The translations under genes and the position numbers were made by a program. Below, in pieces: positions 24,845 through 34,234 of a DNA stretch of 64,000 nt. The stretch's first letter is position 1. The number at the start of each line of letters is the position of its first letter. Source of the stretch: Streptomyces sp. CCM_MD2014 (GTDB lineage Bacteria; Actinomycetota; Actinomycetes; Streptomycetales; Streptomycetaceae); the NCBI RefSeq assembly GCF_000772045.1, contig NZ_CP009754.1, forward strand, positions 3,038,001-3,102,000. The letters run 5' to 3'. The notes beneath the pieces are model-generated. The model was given only the letters and a program-made list of their open reading frames with translations, was not told the origin of the DNA and did not search any database.

Positions 24845-26683
24845 TCACGCCGACAGCTCCTGCCGCAGCGCGTCCCGCAACCGCGCCGCCCGCTCCCCCA
24901 CCTCCGCCGGCCCCAGCGACACCGCGAGGTCCGCCCACCGCTGCCCCTCCGCCAGCTCCCCCCGCCGCGCGAACACCAGCGCCAGCCGCAGCGCCGCCCG
25001 CCCGTGCCCGGCATCGGCCGCCCGGCGCCACCACACCACGGCCTCGGGCTCGCTGCCCTCACGGGCCAGCAGCAGCCCCAGGTTGAACGCCCCGTTCCGC
25101 GACCCGGCCTCCGCCGCCTCCCGGTACCACCGCGCGGCCTCCACCACGTCGCCCCGCGCCGCGCAGAGCATCCCGACCCGCACCTGGGCCCGCCGGTGCC
25201 CCTGGGAGGCCGCCCGCTCGTACCACTCCTCGCACTCGGACTTCTCCTGCGCCGGCTCACCCAGCTCGTGGGCGGGCGCGGGCGGCCGGCGCGCGTCCAG
25301 CACCGTCGCCAGCCGGTACGCGGCCTCCGCGCTGCCGCCCCCCGCCGCACAGCGCAGGAACCGCTCCGCCTCGCGCTCGTCCCCGCCGCGCAGCCGGGCC
25401 ATCCCGACCTGGAGCGCGGCCTCGGTGTGCCCGGCCGCCGCCGCCCGCTCGTACCAGCGCAGCGCCGCCCGCTCCTCGCCCCGCCCGGCGTGCAGGATCC
25501 CGAGGTTGAAGGCGGCGTCGACGCTGCCCGCCTCGGCGGCCTTGGAGAACCACGGCTCCGCACCGGCCTCGTCGCCGGCCCGCAGCAGCAGGATGGCCAG
25601 CGCGTTGGAGGCCTCCCGGTGTCCGGCGTACGCGGCCCGCCGGTACCACTGCTCGGCCTGCGTGGTGCGCCCCTGCTCGGCACAGAGCAGGCCGAGGTTG
25701 TAGGCGCCGTTGTCGTCGCCGGCGTCCATCGCGGCGCGGTACCAGCGCTCGGCGGTCTGGGTCTCGCCGCGCTCGGCGTGCAGCGCGCCGAGGGCGTTGG
25801 CGGCGTTGCCGTCGCCGTCCTGGGCGGCACGCAGCCACCACACGGCGGCGCTCTCCGTGTCCCCGGCGTCGCGCAGCAGGAAGCCCAGCGCACAGGCGGC
25901 GCGGGCCTCGCCGTCCTTGGCGGACGCGAGGTACCAGCGACCGGCCTCCTTGAGCTCGCCGCGCTTCTCCAGGATCGTGCCCAGGTGCAGTGCGCCCCGC
26001 CGGTGCCCGCGCGCGGCGGCCTGCCGGTACCACTGCTCGGCCTCGTCGGCGGCCAGAGCGGCCGCCTCGTCGTCACCGCCATCGCGCCGCCCGGCCCGCC
26101 GGTCCAGCGTCCGCGCCAGCCGGTACGCCGCTTCCCGGTGCCCGCGCTCGGCGGCGGCCCGCATCCACCGCTCGGACCCGGTGTCGTCGCCGCGGTGCTC
26201 CAGCAGGTCGGCGAGCGCGTAGGCGCCGAGCACATGGCCCTGCTCGGCCGACTGGCACAGCCAGTACTCGGCGGCGGGCTCGTCCCCCCGTTCGCGGAAG
26301 TGCCGGCCCAGCGCATGCGCGGCGGCGGCGGATCCGGCGACGGCGGCGATGCGCCACCATCCGGCGGCCTCGTCGGCGTACCCCCGCTGGTGCAGCAGGA
26401 CGCCCAGGTTGTTGGCGGCGGCCCGGTCGCCGGCCGCGGTGGCGGCACGCAGGTGGGACTCGGCCCCGTCGAAGTCCCCGCGGCGCAGCAGCAGTGCGCC
26501 GAGCACGCTCATGGCCTCGACGTCACCGCCCTCGACGGCGAGCCGCAGACGCACTTCCTCGGCGGCCTCGTCGGCTGCTTCCTGAGCCTCGTCCGCGGCT
26601 TCCTCCTGATCCGACGGCTGACCGGACGGCTGCGCAAAACGCCCTGTCCCGAACAGATTTGCCATGTCCCCCATAACGTTCAT
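24845..26683 (-). CDS. Sel1-repeat (TPR-like) protein between two tRNA-fMet genes
   Basis: 612-residue protein built of some fifteen Sel1-like repeats of about 36 residues (pattern AxxxYxxAAxxGxxxAxxxLGxLxxxxG, for example WYRAAMDAGDDNGAYNLGLL). The N-terminal 45 residues are an acidic, Glu/Ala-rich segment. Sel1 repeats make superhelical scaffolds for protein complexes; no enzymatic domain, signal or membrane helix is seen. The strong internal repetition makes it prone to length variation. ATG at 26683 is taken; ATG at 26671 is equally possible. Role unknown. Confidence 0.85.
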   Translation of the reverse strand: MNVMGDMANLFGTGRFAQPSGQPSDQEEAADEAQEAADEAAEEVRLRLAVEGGDVEAMSVLGALLLRRGDFDGAESHLRAATAAGDRAAANNLGVLLHQRGYADEAAGWWRIAAVAGSAAAAHALGRHFRERGDEPAAEYWLCQSAEQGHVLGAYALADLLEHRGDDTGSERWMRAAAERGHREAAYRLARTLDRRAGRRDGGDDEAAALAADEAEQWYRQAAARGHRRGALHLGTILEKRGELKEAGRWYLASAKDGEARAACALGFLLRDAGDTESAAVWWLRAAQDGDGNAANALGALHAERGETQTAERWYRAAMDAGDDNGAYNLGLLCAEQGRTTQAEQWYRRAAYAGHREASNALAILLLRAGDEAGAEPWFSKAAEAGSVDAAFNLGILHAGRGEERAALRWYERAAAAGHTEAALQVGMARLRGGDEREAERFLRCAAGGGSAEAAYRLATVLDARRPPAPAHELGEPAQEKSECEEWYERAASQGHRRAQVRVGMLCAARGDVVEAARWYREAAEAGSRNGAFNLGLLLAREGSEPEAVVWWRRAADAGHGRAALRLALVFARRGELAEGQRWADLAVSLGPAEVGERAARLRDALRQELSA

Positions 26684-26845
26684 CGTCGCACCACCCGCAA
26701 CCTCGGTACATCCGGTATACCGCAGTCAGTGAGGTCACTTCAGCGTTTTGTCGACATGCCCACAGGGAGACAAGTCAAACACAGATCTGCCCAACTCCCC
26801 TTGGCGGCGCGGCCGTCGTGTCCCCCGGTACATGCGTTCGCACAT

Positions 26846-26886
26846 CACGAAGGCCCGGACTCCTTGTGGGAATCCGGGCCTTCGTG
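26846..26886 (-). terminator. Terminator after the second tRNA-fMet
   Basis: CACGAAGGCCCGGA (26846-26859) pairs perfectly with TCCGGGCCTTCGTG (26873-26886), with additional pairing inside the loop, 29 bases downstream of the minus-strand tRNA. Confidence 0.85.
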
Positions 26887-26914
26887 GTCGTTCGCAACCA
26901 GCTCACGACGTCAG

Positions 26915-26988
26915 TAGCGGGGACAGGATTTGAACCTGCGACCTCTGGGTTATGAGCCCAGCGAGCTACCGAGCTGCTCCACCCCGCG
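26915..26988 (-). tRNA. Initiator tRNA-fMet (CAT), second identical copy
   Basis: The reverse complement is identical base for base to the tRNA at 24608-24681, with the same CTCATAA anticodon loop, GGG/CCC initiator stem and C1:T72 mismatch. The two genes point towards each other across the Sel1 gene. Confidence 0.97.
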
Positions 26989-27075
26989 CCGTTGTGTGTA
27001 CAACCCTAGCACGGCGCGGAATGGGCCTTGACCAGCCTGAACGCCTGACGCGAACGCCCGGCGCGAGGCGGGCGG

Positions 27076-30000
27076 TCAGCCGGTGTCCGACCCTCCGCCG
27101 GCGTCACCGGTCGGGGTCGCGTCCGGACTGGCCTTGTCGTCCCCGGCCTTGTCGCCGCCGTTCTTGTCGCCGGTGTTCTTGTCGCCGTTCTTGTCCCCGG
27201 CGCTCTGGTCGGCCCTGGCCTGTGCGTCCTCGGCCCGCTGGAGCGCCTCCTCCAGGTCCTTCTGCGCCTCGGCGTACGCGGCCAGGTCCTTCTGCTCGAG
27301 GGCCTTCTGCCCCGCGTCGAAGGCCTTCTGCGCATCGCTCAGCGCTTCCCGGACCGTCGGGTTGGTGGACGACGGCGGCGGCTGGGTGGTGTCGTCGTCT
27401 CCCTCGTCCGCCGGTGGCTGTTCGTTCTCGGCGGCCTGGGCTCCGAAGACCTTGTTGAGGGCTTCGTCGAGCGTGTTCTCGAAGGCGGTGTTGCCCCCGT
27501 AACTCACCAGGACCTTGCGCAGCAAGGGGTACTTGAGGTCACCACCGCGCACGTAGACGGGTTCGACGTACAACAGCCCGCCGTCGAGCGGCACCGTCAG
27601 CAGGTTGCCGTACTCCACCTCCGAGTCGCCGCCTCTCAGCAGCCTGATGGACTCGGCGATGTCCTGTTCGGAGTTGAACTGGCTCTGTACCTGTTTGGGC
27701 CCGTCGACGGTCGTGCTCGTCGGCAGTTTCAGGATTCTGATCTTGCCGTAGTCACTGGTGCCCGCCTCGGCGTCGACCGCCATGAACGCACTGAGGTTGT
27801 CACGCCCGTTGGGTGTGAACGTCGTCGTCAACGAGAAGGCCTGGGCCTTCTGGTCGGGCATCTTCATGCTCAGGTAGTACGGCGGCACGGCGTCGCCCGA
27901 CTTGTTGGTCGGGTCGTCCGGCACCTGCCACACCTCGCTGCCGCTGAGGAACGTGTTGGCGTCCTTCACGTGGTAGCGGGTGAGCAGCTCGCGCTGGACC
28001 TTGAAGAGATCCTGCGGATAGCGCAGGTGCGCCATCAGCTCCTGGGAGATCTCGCTCTTGTCCTGCACGGTGCCCGGGAAGGCCTTCTTCCAGGTCTTCA
28101 GGACCGGGTCCTGGGTGTCCCACTCGTAGAGCTTCACGTCACCGCTGTACGCGTCGACGGTCGCCTTCACGGAGTTGCGGATGTAGTTGACCTGGTTCTG
28201 CTGGGCCACCACCGCGCGCGAGTTGTTGTTCGCGGTCAGCGAGTCGGCCGTGGTGTCGCCGAGCGTCGTACGGCTGGCGTACGGATAGCCGTTCGTCGTG
28301 GTGTACGCGTCGACGATCCACTGGATGCGGCCGTCCACCACCGCCGGGTAGGCGTCGCCGTCGATGGTCAGCCACGGGGCGACCGCCTCGACGCGCTCCT
28401 TGGGCGTGCGGTTGTACAGGATCCGCGAACCGTCGCCGATCGCACCGGAGTAGAGGATCTGCGGCTCGCTGAACGCCGCCGCGTACGCCGCCCGGTTGAT
28501 CGGGTTGGACAGGTCGACACCACCGTCGCCCTTGTAGCTGAACGTCTTCTCCCCGGTGTCGTCGGAGTAGTCGATCTCCTTCTGGGGACCGCCGACGATC
28601 GAGTAGGTGGTGGTCTTCTCGCCGTAGTAGATGCGCTGCTCGTACTTACCGAGGTCGCCCTCCGACGGCAGGTTGGACTCGGTGAAGACCGGGCGGCCCT
28701 CGGAGTCGACCTGGGTGCCCTTGGCCGCGACCACGCCGTAGCCGTGGGTGTAGCGGAAGTGGTTGTTGATCCAGTTCTTCTTCGGGATGCCCGCCAGGTT
28801 CAGCTCGCGCAGACCGATGACCGTGTCCTGGTCCTTGCCGTCCTTGGCGTACCGGTCGACGTCCAGGTTGGTCGGGAACGCGTAGTAGTTGCGCATCTGC
28901 TGGAGCTGCTGGAAGGTCGGCGAGATGACGTTCGGGTCCATGATGCGGATGGACGCCGCGGCGTCCACGTCGTCACGGAGCTTCGTCTTGTCCTTGGTCT
29001 CGCTCTTGCCCGGGTACTCGGTGACCTGGGTGCCCTGGATGTCGTAGGCCTCGCGCGTGGCCGCGAGGTTCTTCTCGACGTACGGCGCCTCCTTGGCCTG
29101 CTCGTTCGGCTGGACCTGGAACTTCTGGACCAGCGCCGGGTACAGGCCGCCGATGAGGATCGCCGAGAGCACCATCAGGCCGAAGCCGATCACGGGCAGC
29201 TGCCAGGTGCGCCGCCACAGGGTGGCGAAGAACAGCAGCGCGCAGATGACCGCGATGCAGAACAGGATCGTCTTGGCCGGCAGGTAGGCGTTGGCGTCGA
29301 CGTACCTGAGGCCCGTCCAGTTGTCGGTCGCCTTGAAGTCGCTGGACTTCACGGCGAGGCCGTACCGGTCGAGCCAGTAGGCGACTGCCTTGAGGGCGAC
29401 GAAGACGCCGATGAGCACCGACAGGTGGCCGGTGGCGGCGGCCGTGGCGCGCGCACCCGGACTCGTGACGCGGAGCCCGCCGTACAGGTAGTGGGTGAGC
29501 GCGGCGGCGATCACGGAGATGATCACGGCTGCGAAGCCGAAGCCGAGCAGGAAGCGGTACCAGGGCAGGTCGAAGGCGTAGAAGGCGACGTCCAGCTTGA
29601 ACTGGGGGTCCTTCTGGCCGAAGGGCACGCCGTTGACCCACATCAGCCAGGTCCGCCACTGCCCCGAGGCCGAGGCGCCGGCGATCAGGCCGACCAGGGC
29701 GGTGATGCCGAGCAGCAGCCACTTCTTGTACGGGGCGATGCCCATCCGGTACCGGTCGAGGTTCTGCTGCTCCATCGACATGGCGCTCAGCGGCGGCCGC
29801 AGGCGGTGGGCCAACCAGATGTTGAACCCCACGGCGAGCGCCATCAGCAGGCCGAAGACGAAGAAGAGACCGATCTTGGTCCACAGGGTCGTCGTGAAGA
29901 CCGACGAGTAGTTGACCGACCGGTACCAGAGCCAGTCCGTCCAGAATCCCGCGAACATGGTGAACGCCATGAGGAGCACGGCGAGGACACCAAGTGTCAG

Positions 30001-30081
30001 CAGCAGGGTTCGGACACGCCGGGACGGGCGGCCCACTCTGATCCGCGGCCCCGTCGGGGGGCCTCCGCCGCGGTCCGGCAT
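27076..30081 (-). CDS. UPF0182 family large membrane protein
   Basis: About 1001 residues. Seven hydrophobic segments occupy roughly residues 20-320, followed by a large, probably extracytoplasmic domain (about 320-880) with conserved blocks such as [16 protein letters not shown] and [18 protein letters not shown] text, and a Gln/Pro/Asp/Lys-rich low-complexity tail. The family is nearly universal in actinobacteria and its function is unknown. I chose ATG at 30081 (MPDRGGGPP); an in-frame GTG at 30102 is possible and no clear ribosome site separates them. It is divergent from the PPA1309-type gene. The mycobacterial homologue lies in the same gene neighbourhood. Confidence 0.88.
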   Translation of the reverse strand: MPDRGGGPPTGPRIRVGRPSRRVRTLLLTLGVLAVLLMAFTMFAGFWTDWLWYRSVNYSSVFTTTLWTKIGLFFVFGLLMALAVGFNIWLAHRLRPPLSAMSMEQQNLDRYRMGIAPYKKWLLLGITALVGLIAGASASGQWRTWLMWVNGVPFGQKDPQFKLDVAFYAFDLPWYRFLLGFGFAAVIISVIAAALTHYLYGGLRVTSPGARATAAATGHLSVLIGVFVALKAVAYWLDRYGLAVKSSDFKATDNWTGLRYVDANAYLPAKTILFCIAVICALLFFATLWRRTWQLPVIGFGLMVLSAILIGGLYPALVQKFQVQPNEQAKEAPYVEKNLAATREAYDIQGTQVTEYPGKSETKDKTKLRDDVDAAASIRIMDPNVISPTFQQLQQMRNYYAFPTNLDVDRYAKDGKDQDTVIGLRELNLAGIPKKNWINNHFRYTHGYGVVAAKGTQVDSEGRPVFTESNLPSEGDLGKYEQRIYYGEKTTTYSIVGGPQKEIDYSDDTGEKTFSYKGDGGVDLSNPINRAAYAAAFSEPQILYSGAIGDGSRILYNRTPKERVEAVAPWLTIDGDAYPAVVDGRIQWIVDAYTTTNGYPYASRTTLGDTTADSLTANNNSRAVVAQQNQVNYIRNSVKATVDAYSGDVKLYEWDTQDPVLKTWKKAFPGTVQDKSEISQELMAHLRYPQDLFKVQRELLTRYHVKDANTFLSGSEVWQVPDDPTNKSGDAVPPYYLSMKMPDQKAQAFSLTTTFTPNGRDNLSAFMAVDAEAGTSDYGKIRILKLPTSTTVDGPKQVQSQFNSEQDIAESIRLLRGGDSEVEYGNLLTVPLDGGLLYVEPVYVRGGDLKYPLLRKVLVSYGGNTAFENTLDEALNKVFGAQAAENEQPPADEGDDDTTQPPPSSTNPTVREALSDAQKAFDAGQKALEQKDLAAYAEAQKDLEEALQRAEDAQARADQSAGDKNGDKNTGDKNGGDKAGDDKASPDATPTGDAGGGSDTG

Positions 30082-30185
30082 CTGGAAAGCCAAGGTGCGC
30101 ACCTCGAAGTTCGCTGTTGATCCGTCAGGCCCTCGGGTTCGCGGGCCCCCCGTGCGCCCCCGTGATCGTGGGCCCACACTTATGC

Positions 30186-30212
30186 AACTTACTCATCGTT
30201 TACTCGGTTCCC
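30186..30212 (-). promoter_or_regulatory. Candidate ECF-type promoter of the UPF0182 gene
   Basis: On the minus strand GGGAAC (30212-30207) and GTT (30188-30186) are 18 bases apart, one mismatch from the SigR consensus; GGAAC is also the -35 of SigE-type ECF factors. It lies 105 bases before the start codon. Single-site evidence by eye. Confidence 0.3.
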
Positions 30213-30245
30213 GATTCCGGCCATGAACGAGGCAGGATTGTGACC

Positions 30246-30788
30246 ATGTCCAACACCCCCATGGCAGCGAGCCCCCTCACCCGGGCCGTACTCGAGATCG
30301 ACGAGTACGTCTCCGGCCTCGGCTGGGACCAGCCCGCACGCCTCTTCGCACTTGTCGACACCGCACGTCTGAGGGCCGACCAGCCCTCCCTCGCGGACCG
30401 GCTCGGTCTGCAGGACGAGGCGGAGTCCTCCGGCCTCACCCCGATCGAGCAGGACGAGATTCCAACGGACCAGGCGCTCGACGAGTTCCTGGGCACCATC
30501 GCCTGGCCCGATGCCGTGGTCGGCTGTGCGCTCGCCGTGGAGCGCCTGATGCTGCCGCCCTCGGCCGAGGCCCAGGTGCCCGAGGGCCTGAACGAGAAGA
30601 AGCTCGCCCAGTGGGTGGCGGAGCACCCGGACCGTCAGGAAGTCCGCATGACGGTCGCGGTCCTGCGGGACGGCGCCCGCGACTCGGCCCTGCGGCTGCG
30701 GGAGAAGGACACCGCGACGGAGGTCCTGACGGGCTCCGACCTGGTGCCGGGACTGGCCGACGCCCTGACGGCGACCTTCGCGGAGTAG
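30246..30788 (+). CDS. PPA1309-family conserved actinobacterial protein
   Basis: 180-residue soluble, acidic protein without known catalytic motif. It shows the conserved family features LEIDEYVSGLGWDQPARLFALVDT near the N-terminus and AWPDAVVGCALAVERLMLPP in the middle. Function unknown; the gene is conserved next to UPF0182 across actinobacteria. ATG at 30246 (MSNTPMAASP) is taken; upstream in-frame residues overlap the divergent promoter region. Converges with the Lon-like gene. Confidence 0.85.
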   Translation: MSNTPMAASPLTRAVLEIDEYVSGLGWDQPARLFALVDTARLRADQPSLADRLGLQDEAESSGLTPIEQDEIPTDQALDEFLGTIAWPDAVVGCALAVERLMLPPSAEAQVPEGLNEKKLAQWVAEHPDRQEVRMTVAVLRDGARDSALRLREKDTATEVLTGSDLVPGLADALTATFAE

Positions 30789-30830
30789 GTCCCCCAGTCG
30801 CCGGGCTGCCGGAGGCCTGTGCCGGGAGGC

Positions 30831-31925
30831 CTACCCCTCGGTGCACTTCGGCAGGTCGGCGGTCTTCCCGGAGCGGATGTCCTTCAGTGCGCCGAGGGCG
30901 TCGTCGATGGTGTCGACCTTCACGAGGGTGAGCCCGTCGGGGGTGTCCTCGGCCGCCGCCGCGCAGTTGTCCGCGGGGGTCAGGAAGTACTGGGCGCCCT
31001 TGTCGTGCGCGCCGATGGTCTTCATGCCGATGCCGCCGATCGGGCCGACCTCGCCGTTGTCGTCGATCGTCCCGGTGCCGGCGACGAACTTGCCGCCGGT
31101 GAGGTCGCCCGGGGTGAGCTTGTCGTAGATGCCGAGCGCGAACATGAGGCCGGCGCTCGGACCGCCGACGTCGGCCAGCTTGATGTCGATCTCGAACGGG
31201 AAGGTGTGATCGGTCCCGGCGGAGATCCCGACGACGGCACGCTTCTCGCCGGCGTCGTCGGAGGTCTCGGTGGTGATCGTGACCTTCTGCGTCTTGGTCG
31301 CCGTCCGGCCCTCCTTCTCCGCGGCGGCCTGCTCCTTGGCGGGCACGATCGTGAAGACGGTGTCCTCGCCCGGCTTGTGCTTGGTCACCAGCTCGGCGAC
31401 GTCCGCGGGCTTCTTGACGGCCGTGCCGTCCACGGCCTTGATCACGTCCCCGGCGTGCAGCCTGCCCTGCGCCGGTGAGTCCTTGACCACGGTGGAGACG
31501 ACCACCCAGGACTTCACCGGGATGTCGAGGGCCTTCAGGGCGGCGACCTTCGCGGTCTCCTGGGAGTGGCTGAACTCCTCCGCGTTCTCCTGGGTGGCCT
31601 CTTCCTCGGTCTTGCCGTCCGGGTAGAGGGTCTCGTGCGGCACCACGCTGTTGTCGTGCGAGAGCCAGCCGTAGACGGCCTCCACGAGGTTCATCTTGTA
31701 CTCGGCGCTGGTGACCCGGACGGTGGTCATGTTCAGATGGCCGCTCGCCTCATAGGTCTTGTGACCGGAGATCTGCAGCACCGGCTCGCCGTCGTGGTCC
31801 CCGAGCGTGTTCACCGTCGGCCCGGGGGACATCTCCGAGTAGGGCACGGGGATGAAAACACCCGCGCACAGGAGCGCGATCAGCATCAGGGTGGAGGCGA
31901 GCATCGTCGCGGTGCGGCGTGGCAT
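30831..31925 (-). CDS. YlbL-type PDZ and Lon-like (S16) serine protease
   Basis: 364-residue membrane-anchored protease: an N-terminal signal anchor (residues 8-25, ATMLASTLMLIALLCAGVF), a PDZ domain around residues 130-205 (GRLHAGDVIKAVDGTAVKKP), then a Lon proteolytic domain with the Ser in GGPSAGLMFALG and the Lys in GGIGMKTIGA, the S16 dyad. The catalytic part faces outside. Substrates are unknown; the Bacillus relative YlbL degrades a cell-division inhibitor. Followed on the other strand by the PPA1309 gene, preceded by a 54-residue membrane protein gene. Confidence 0.9.
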   Translation of the reverse strand: MPRRTATMLASTLMLIALLCAGVFIPVPYSEMSPGPTVNTLGDHDGEPVLQISGHKTYEASGHLNMTTVRVTSAEYKMNLVEAVYGWLSHDNSVVPHETLYPDGKTEEEATQENAEEFSHSQETAKVAALKALDIPVKSWVVVSTVVKDSPAQGRLHAGDVIKAVDGTAVKKPADVAELVTKHKPGEDTVFTIVPAKEQAAAEKEGRTATKTQKVTITTETSDDAGEKRAVVGISAGTDHTFPFEIDIKLADVGGPSAGLMFALGIYDKLTPGDLTGGKFVAGTGTIDDNGEVGPIGGIGMKTIGAHDKGAQYFLTPADNCAAAAEDTPDGLTLVKVDTIDDALGALKDIRSGKTADLPKCTEG

Positions 31926-31998
31926 GGCACGACAGTACGGGACGTGGCTGTCGGAACACCGTCAGGGCTGCGGTCGTCAGGCGCTCGTCGGACGGGCG

Positions 31999-32163
31999 TC
32001 AGGCACCCGTGCGGGGCTTCTCCATCGCCTCACGGAAGCGGGCGTACCCGTCCAGCTCGGGACCGTCGCTCCGTGCCTTGCGGGTCCGGTTGGCCCAACT
32101 GCCCCACAGGCCCGCACCGACAGCGGCCACCAGCGGAATCAGCAACCAGGCAAGCGCCGCCAT
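31999..32163 (-). CDS. 54-residue small membrane protein
   Basis: A complete short gene: ATG at 32163 preceded by GGGAGGT 5 bases upstream, encoding MAALAWLLIPLVAAVGAGLW (one membrane helix), then GSWANRTRKARSDGPELD and a charged tail ending EKPRTGA before TGA. The clear ribosome site, sensible topology (helix followed by Arg/Lys-rich cytoplasmic flank) and position 73 bases upstream of the YlbL-like protease on the same strand support it. It could be an accessory of that protease. No named family recognised. Confidence 0.75.
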   Translation of the reverse strand: MAALAWLLIPLVAAVGAGLWGSWANRTRKARSDGPELDGYARFREAMEKPRTGA

Positions 32164-32339
32164 GCCGACCTCCCAACCCCATGAGCGTCCGCGACTGACT
32201 GATCAGAAGATTAACCATTCGCAGTGACAACGCTCACGCCGGGGGGCGGGTTACGCAACCGGATCCGCGCAGGTGACACCCGTGATCAGCAGGCCCCACC
32301 CGCCCTCCCGTCGCCCGACCACGACCACCACCGAGGGCG

Positions 32340-32798
32340 CTACGCGCCCACCCACTCCTCGGTGCCGTCGGAGAACGTCTGGTGCTTCCAGATCGGCACC
32401 TCGTGCTTGAGGTCGTCGATCAGCTTCCGGCAGGCGTCGAAGGCCTCGCCCCGGTGCGGACAGGACACGGCGACGACCACCGCGAGGTCCCCGATCTCCA
32501 GGTCCCCCACACGGTGCAGCGCAGCGAGCGCCCGTACGGGGTACTCCGCGACCACTTTCTCGGCGATCCGGCGCATCTCGGCCTCGGCGCTCGGGTGGCA
32601 CGAGTACCCGAGCCGGTCGACGTCGGTGCCGCCGTCGTGGTTGCGCACGGTTCCCACGAACAGCGCGGTACCGCCCGACGCGTCGTCTCCGACCGCGCCG
32701 AAGACCTCGTCCACGGACAGGGGCGTCTCACGGATGCCGATCAGCTTGACGGGGTCGGCTGCGGCCCGCTCACCGGGGTGGTCGTTCGTGGTTGCCAT
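32340..32798 (-). CDS. moaE: Molybdopterin synthase catalytic subunit
   Basis: 152-residue MoaE, which transfers sulfur from the MoaD thiocarboxylate to precursor Z in molybdenum-cofactor synthesis. Motifs: FVGTVRNHDGG, LGYSCHPSAEAEM, ALHRVGDLEIGDLAVVVAVSCPHRGEAFDACRKLID, and the catalytic lysine region VPIWKHQTFSDG. No moaD or other Mo-cofactor gene is in the window. An upstream 15-residue acidic extension precedes the domain. Confidence 0.93.
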   Translation of the reverse strand: MATTNDHPGERAAADPVKLIGIRETPLSVDEVFGAVGDDASGGTALFVGTVRNHDGGTDVDRLGYSCHPSAEAEMRRIAEKVVAEYPVRALAALHRVGDLEIGDLAVVVAVSCPHRGEAFDACRKLIDDLKHEVPIWKHQTFSDGTEEWVGA

Positions 32799-32920
32799 GC
32801 GTCCATCGTGCCCCACGCCGCGGACGGCGCGGAATAGCGTGATCGCCCGGCACGCGCGCGTGCGGCGTTGGAGCCTCCTACAGCGGCCTCCCGCACGGGG
32901 CGCCGACGGGGCGGACCGCC

Positions 32921-34042
32921 TCAGATACGGCGCCGGGCCTTCCGCGCGCGGCGCACCACCGCGGCGGCACCCAGCAGTGCCACCGTCGCGCCCGCGGCTC
33001 CCGCAGCCGTGGCGTCCTTGCGCCCGAGGCGCCGGCCGGCGACCGTGTGCCGCCCCGAGACCTCCTCGAGCAGCTCCGCCAGGACCTCCTCGTTCGTGTG
33101 CTTCGGCCGCCAGCCGGCATCGTGGAGGCGGCTGCCGCTCACCACCCAGGGGTACATCGTGTAGGCCAGGTCCCCGGCCGGGGAGGGCGTCAGTCCGATC
33201 CGGTGCAGTCGGGCCGCCGCGCCGAGAGCGACCGCCGAGGGCAGCTCCATGCGCCGGATGCCGCTGAGCTCCTCGACCTCCTCCTGCTCCAGCCAGCCGT
33301 CGCACCCGACGGCCAGCTCGCCGTCGGCCTTCTCCAGGACGGCGTACTCCAGGGCGCTGCACAGGTCGTCGACGTGGCAGAACTGCCAGGCCGGCCGCGA
33401 CCCGGCCACGACCAGCAGCCGGGGCGACTCGAAGTACCTGGTCAGCGCGGTGTCCATGCCGCCGACCAGCACGGCGGGCCGGACCACCGTCACGTTGAGG
33501 CCGGGATGCGCCCGCGGTGCGCGCCGCGCGAGCCGCTCGATCTCCAGCAGGTCCCCGACGCCCGTGGCCTCGGCCGTGGCGCGCAGCTCGGCGTCCTCGG
33601 ACAGCGGCAGCTCGTTGTCCAAGAGAGCGCCGTAGACCATCGCGGAGGTGCACAGCACGACCCGGTGCACACCGGCGGCCGCCGCGGCGGTCAGAACGGT
33701 CTGGGTCCCCCGGACGTTGTAAGCCGTACGGGCGGCCGCGTCGGTCTCCAGGTCGAGGTCGAGCGCCAGGTGCACCACAACGTCCGCACCTCGGAGTTTC
33801 TCGGCGATGGCAGGGTCCCGTACGTCCAGGATCTGCCACTCGGCCGCCTCGCACCCACCGCGTCGTTCGTCTATGGCCACAACCTGTCTGACCTCGTCGG
33901 ACGCGGCGAGCCGCTCGGTGAGCAGCGCCCCGACCCCGGACGCGGCACCGGTGACCGCTACGACGGGTCCGCGCGCGCCGGGGCGGGCGGAACTGGTTGA
34001 CTGGTTTCGCGCTGCGCGAACCTGCGGATCTGGGGAACTCAC
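32921..34042 (-). CDS. NAD-dependent epimerase/dehydratase family protein (extended SDR)
   Basis: 373-residue protein. The Rossmann motif is VTGAASGVGALLTERL near the N-terminus, followed by DVRD and the SDR active-site region CTSAMVYGA where the usual YxxxK is shortened (Tyr present, Lys not obvious). The C-terminus has a hydrophobic segment (AAGAAGATVALLGAAAVV) ending in a very basic tail RRARKARRRI, suggesting membrane attachment. GTG at 34042 follows GGAGA at 7 bases; the longer frame to 34138 has no such site. The substrate is unknown; probably a nucleotide sugar or steroid-like molecule. Divergent from the DUF2342 gene. Confidence 0.82.
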   Translation of the reverse strand: MSSPDPQVRAARNQSTSSARPGARGPVVAVTGAASGVGALLTERLAASDEVRQVVAIDERRGGCEAAEWQILDVRDPAIAEKLRGADVVVHLALDLDLETDAAARTAYNVRGTQTVLTAAAAAGVHRVVLCTSAMVYGALLDNELPLSEDAELRATAEATGVGDLLEIERLARRAPRAHPGLNVTVVRPAVLVGGMDTALTRYFESPRLLVVAGSRPAWQFCHVDDLCSALEYAVLEKADGELAVGCDGWLEQEEVEELSGIRRMELPSAVALGAAARLHRIGLTPSPAGDLAYTMYPWVVSGSRLHDAGWRPKHTNEEVLAELLEEVSGRHTVAGRRLGRKDATAAGAAGATVALLGAAAVVRRARKARRRI

Positions 34043-34234
34043 CGGGCGTCTCCAGAGGTTGTCTTCAGTACGAGCGCGAGCGACGCGTGCGTACCAGGTG
34101 GCATCCATCCTGCCGCAGGCCGTCAGTCGGCGAAGCACCGAGGCCCGATCGGCTTCGGGTGTCTACGCTGGGTGGTGAAGTCGGGCAGCCGTGCCGCCGG
34201 AAAGAACCGGCGGCCCTACCAGCCGAGGAACCCC

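Noticed and set aside
24608..26988. Integrated genetic element between the two tRNA genes
   Set aside because: No integrase, direct attachment-site repeat or phage/plasmid genes are present; the tRNAs are in inverted, not direct, orientation, which excision would require.
32340..33854. Fusion of the molybdopterin synthase subunit to a long upstream frame
   Set aside because: The frame is open for 504 codons, but the part above 32798 is antisense-frame noise over the epimerase gene; MoaE length is normal from the ATG at 32798.
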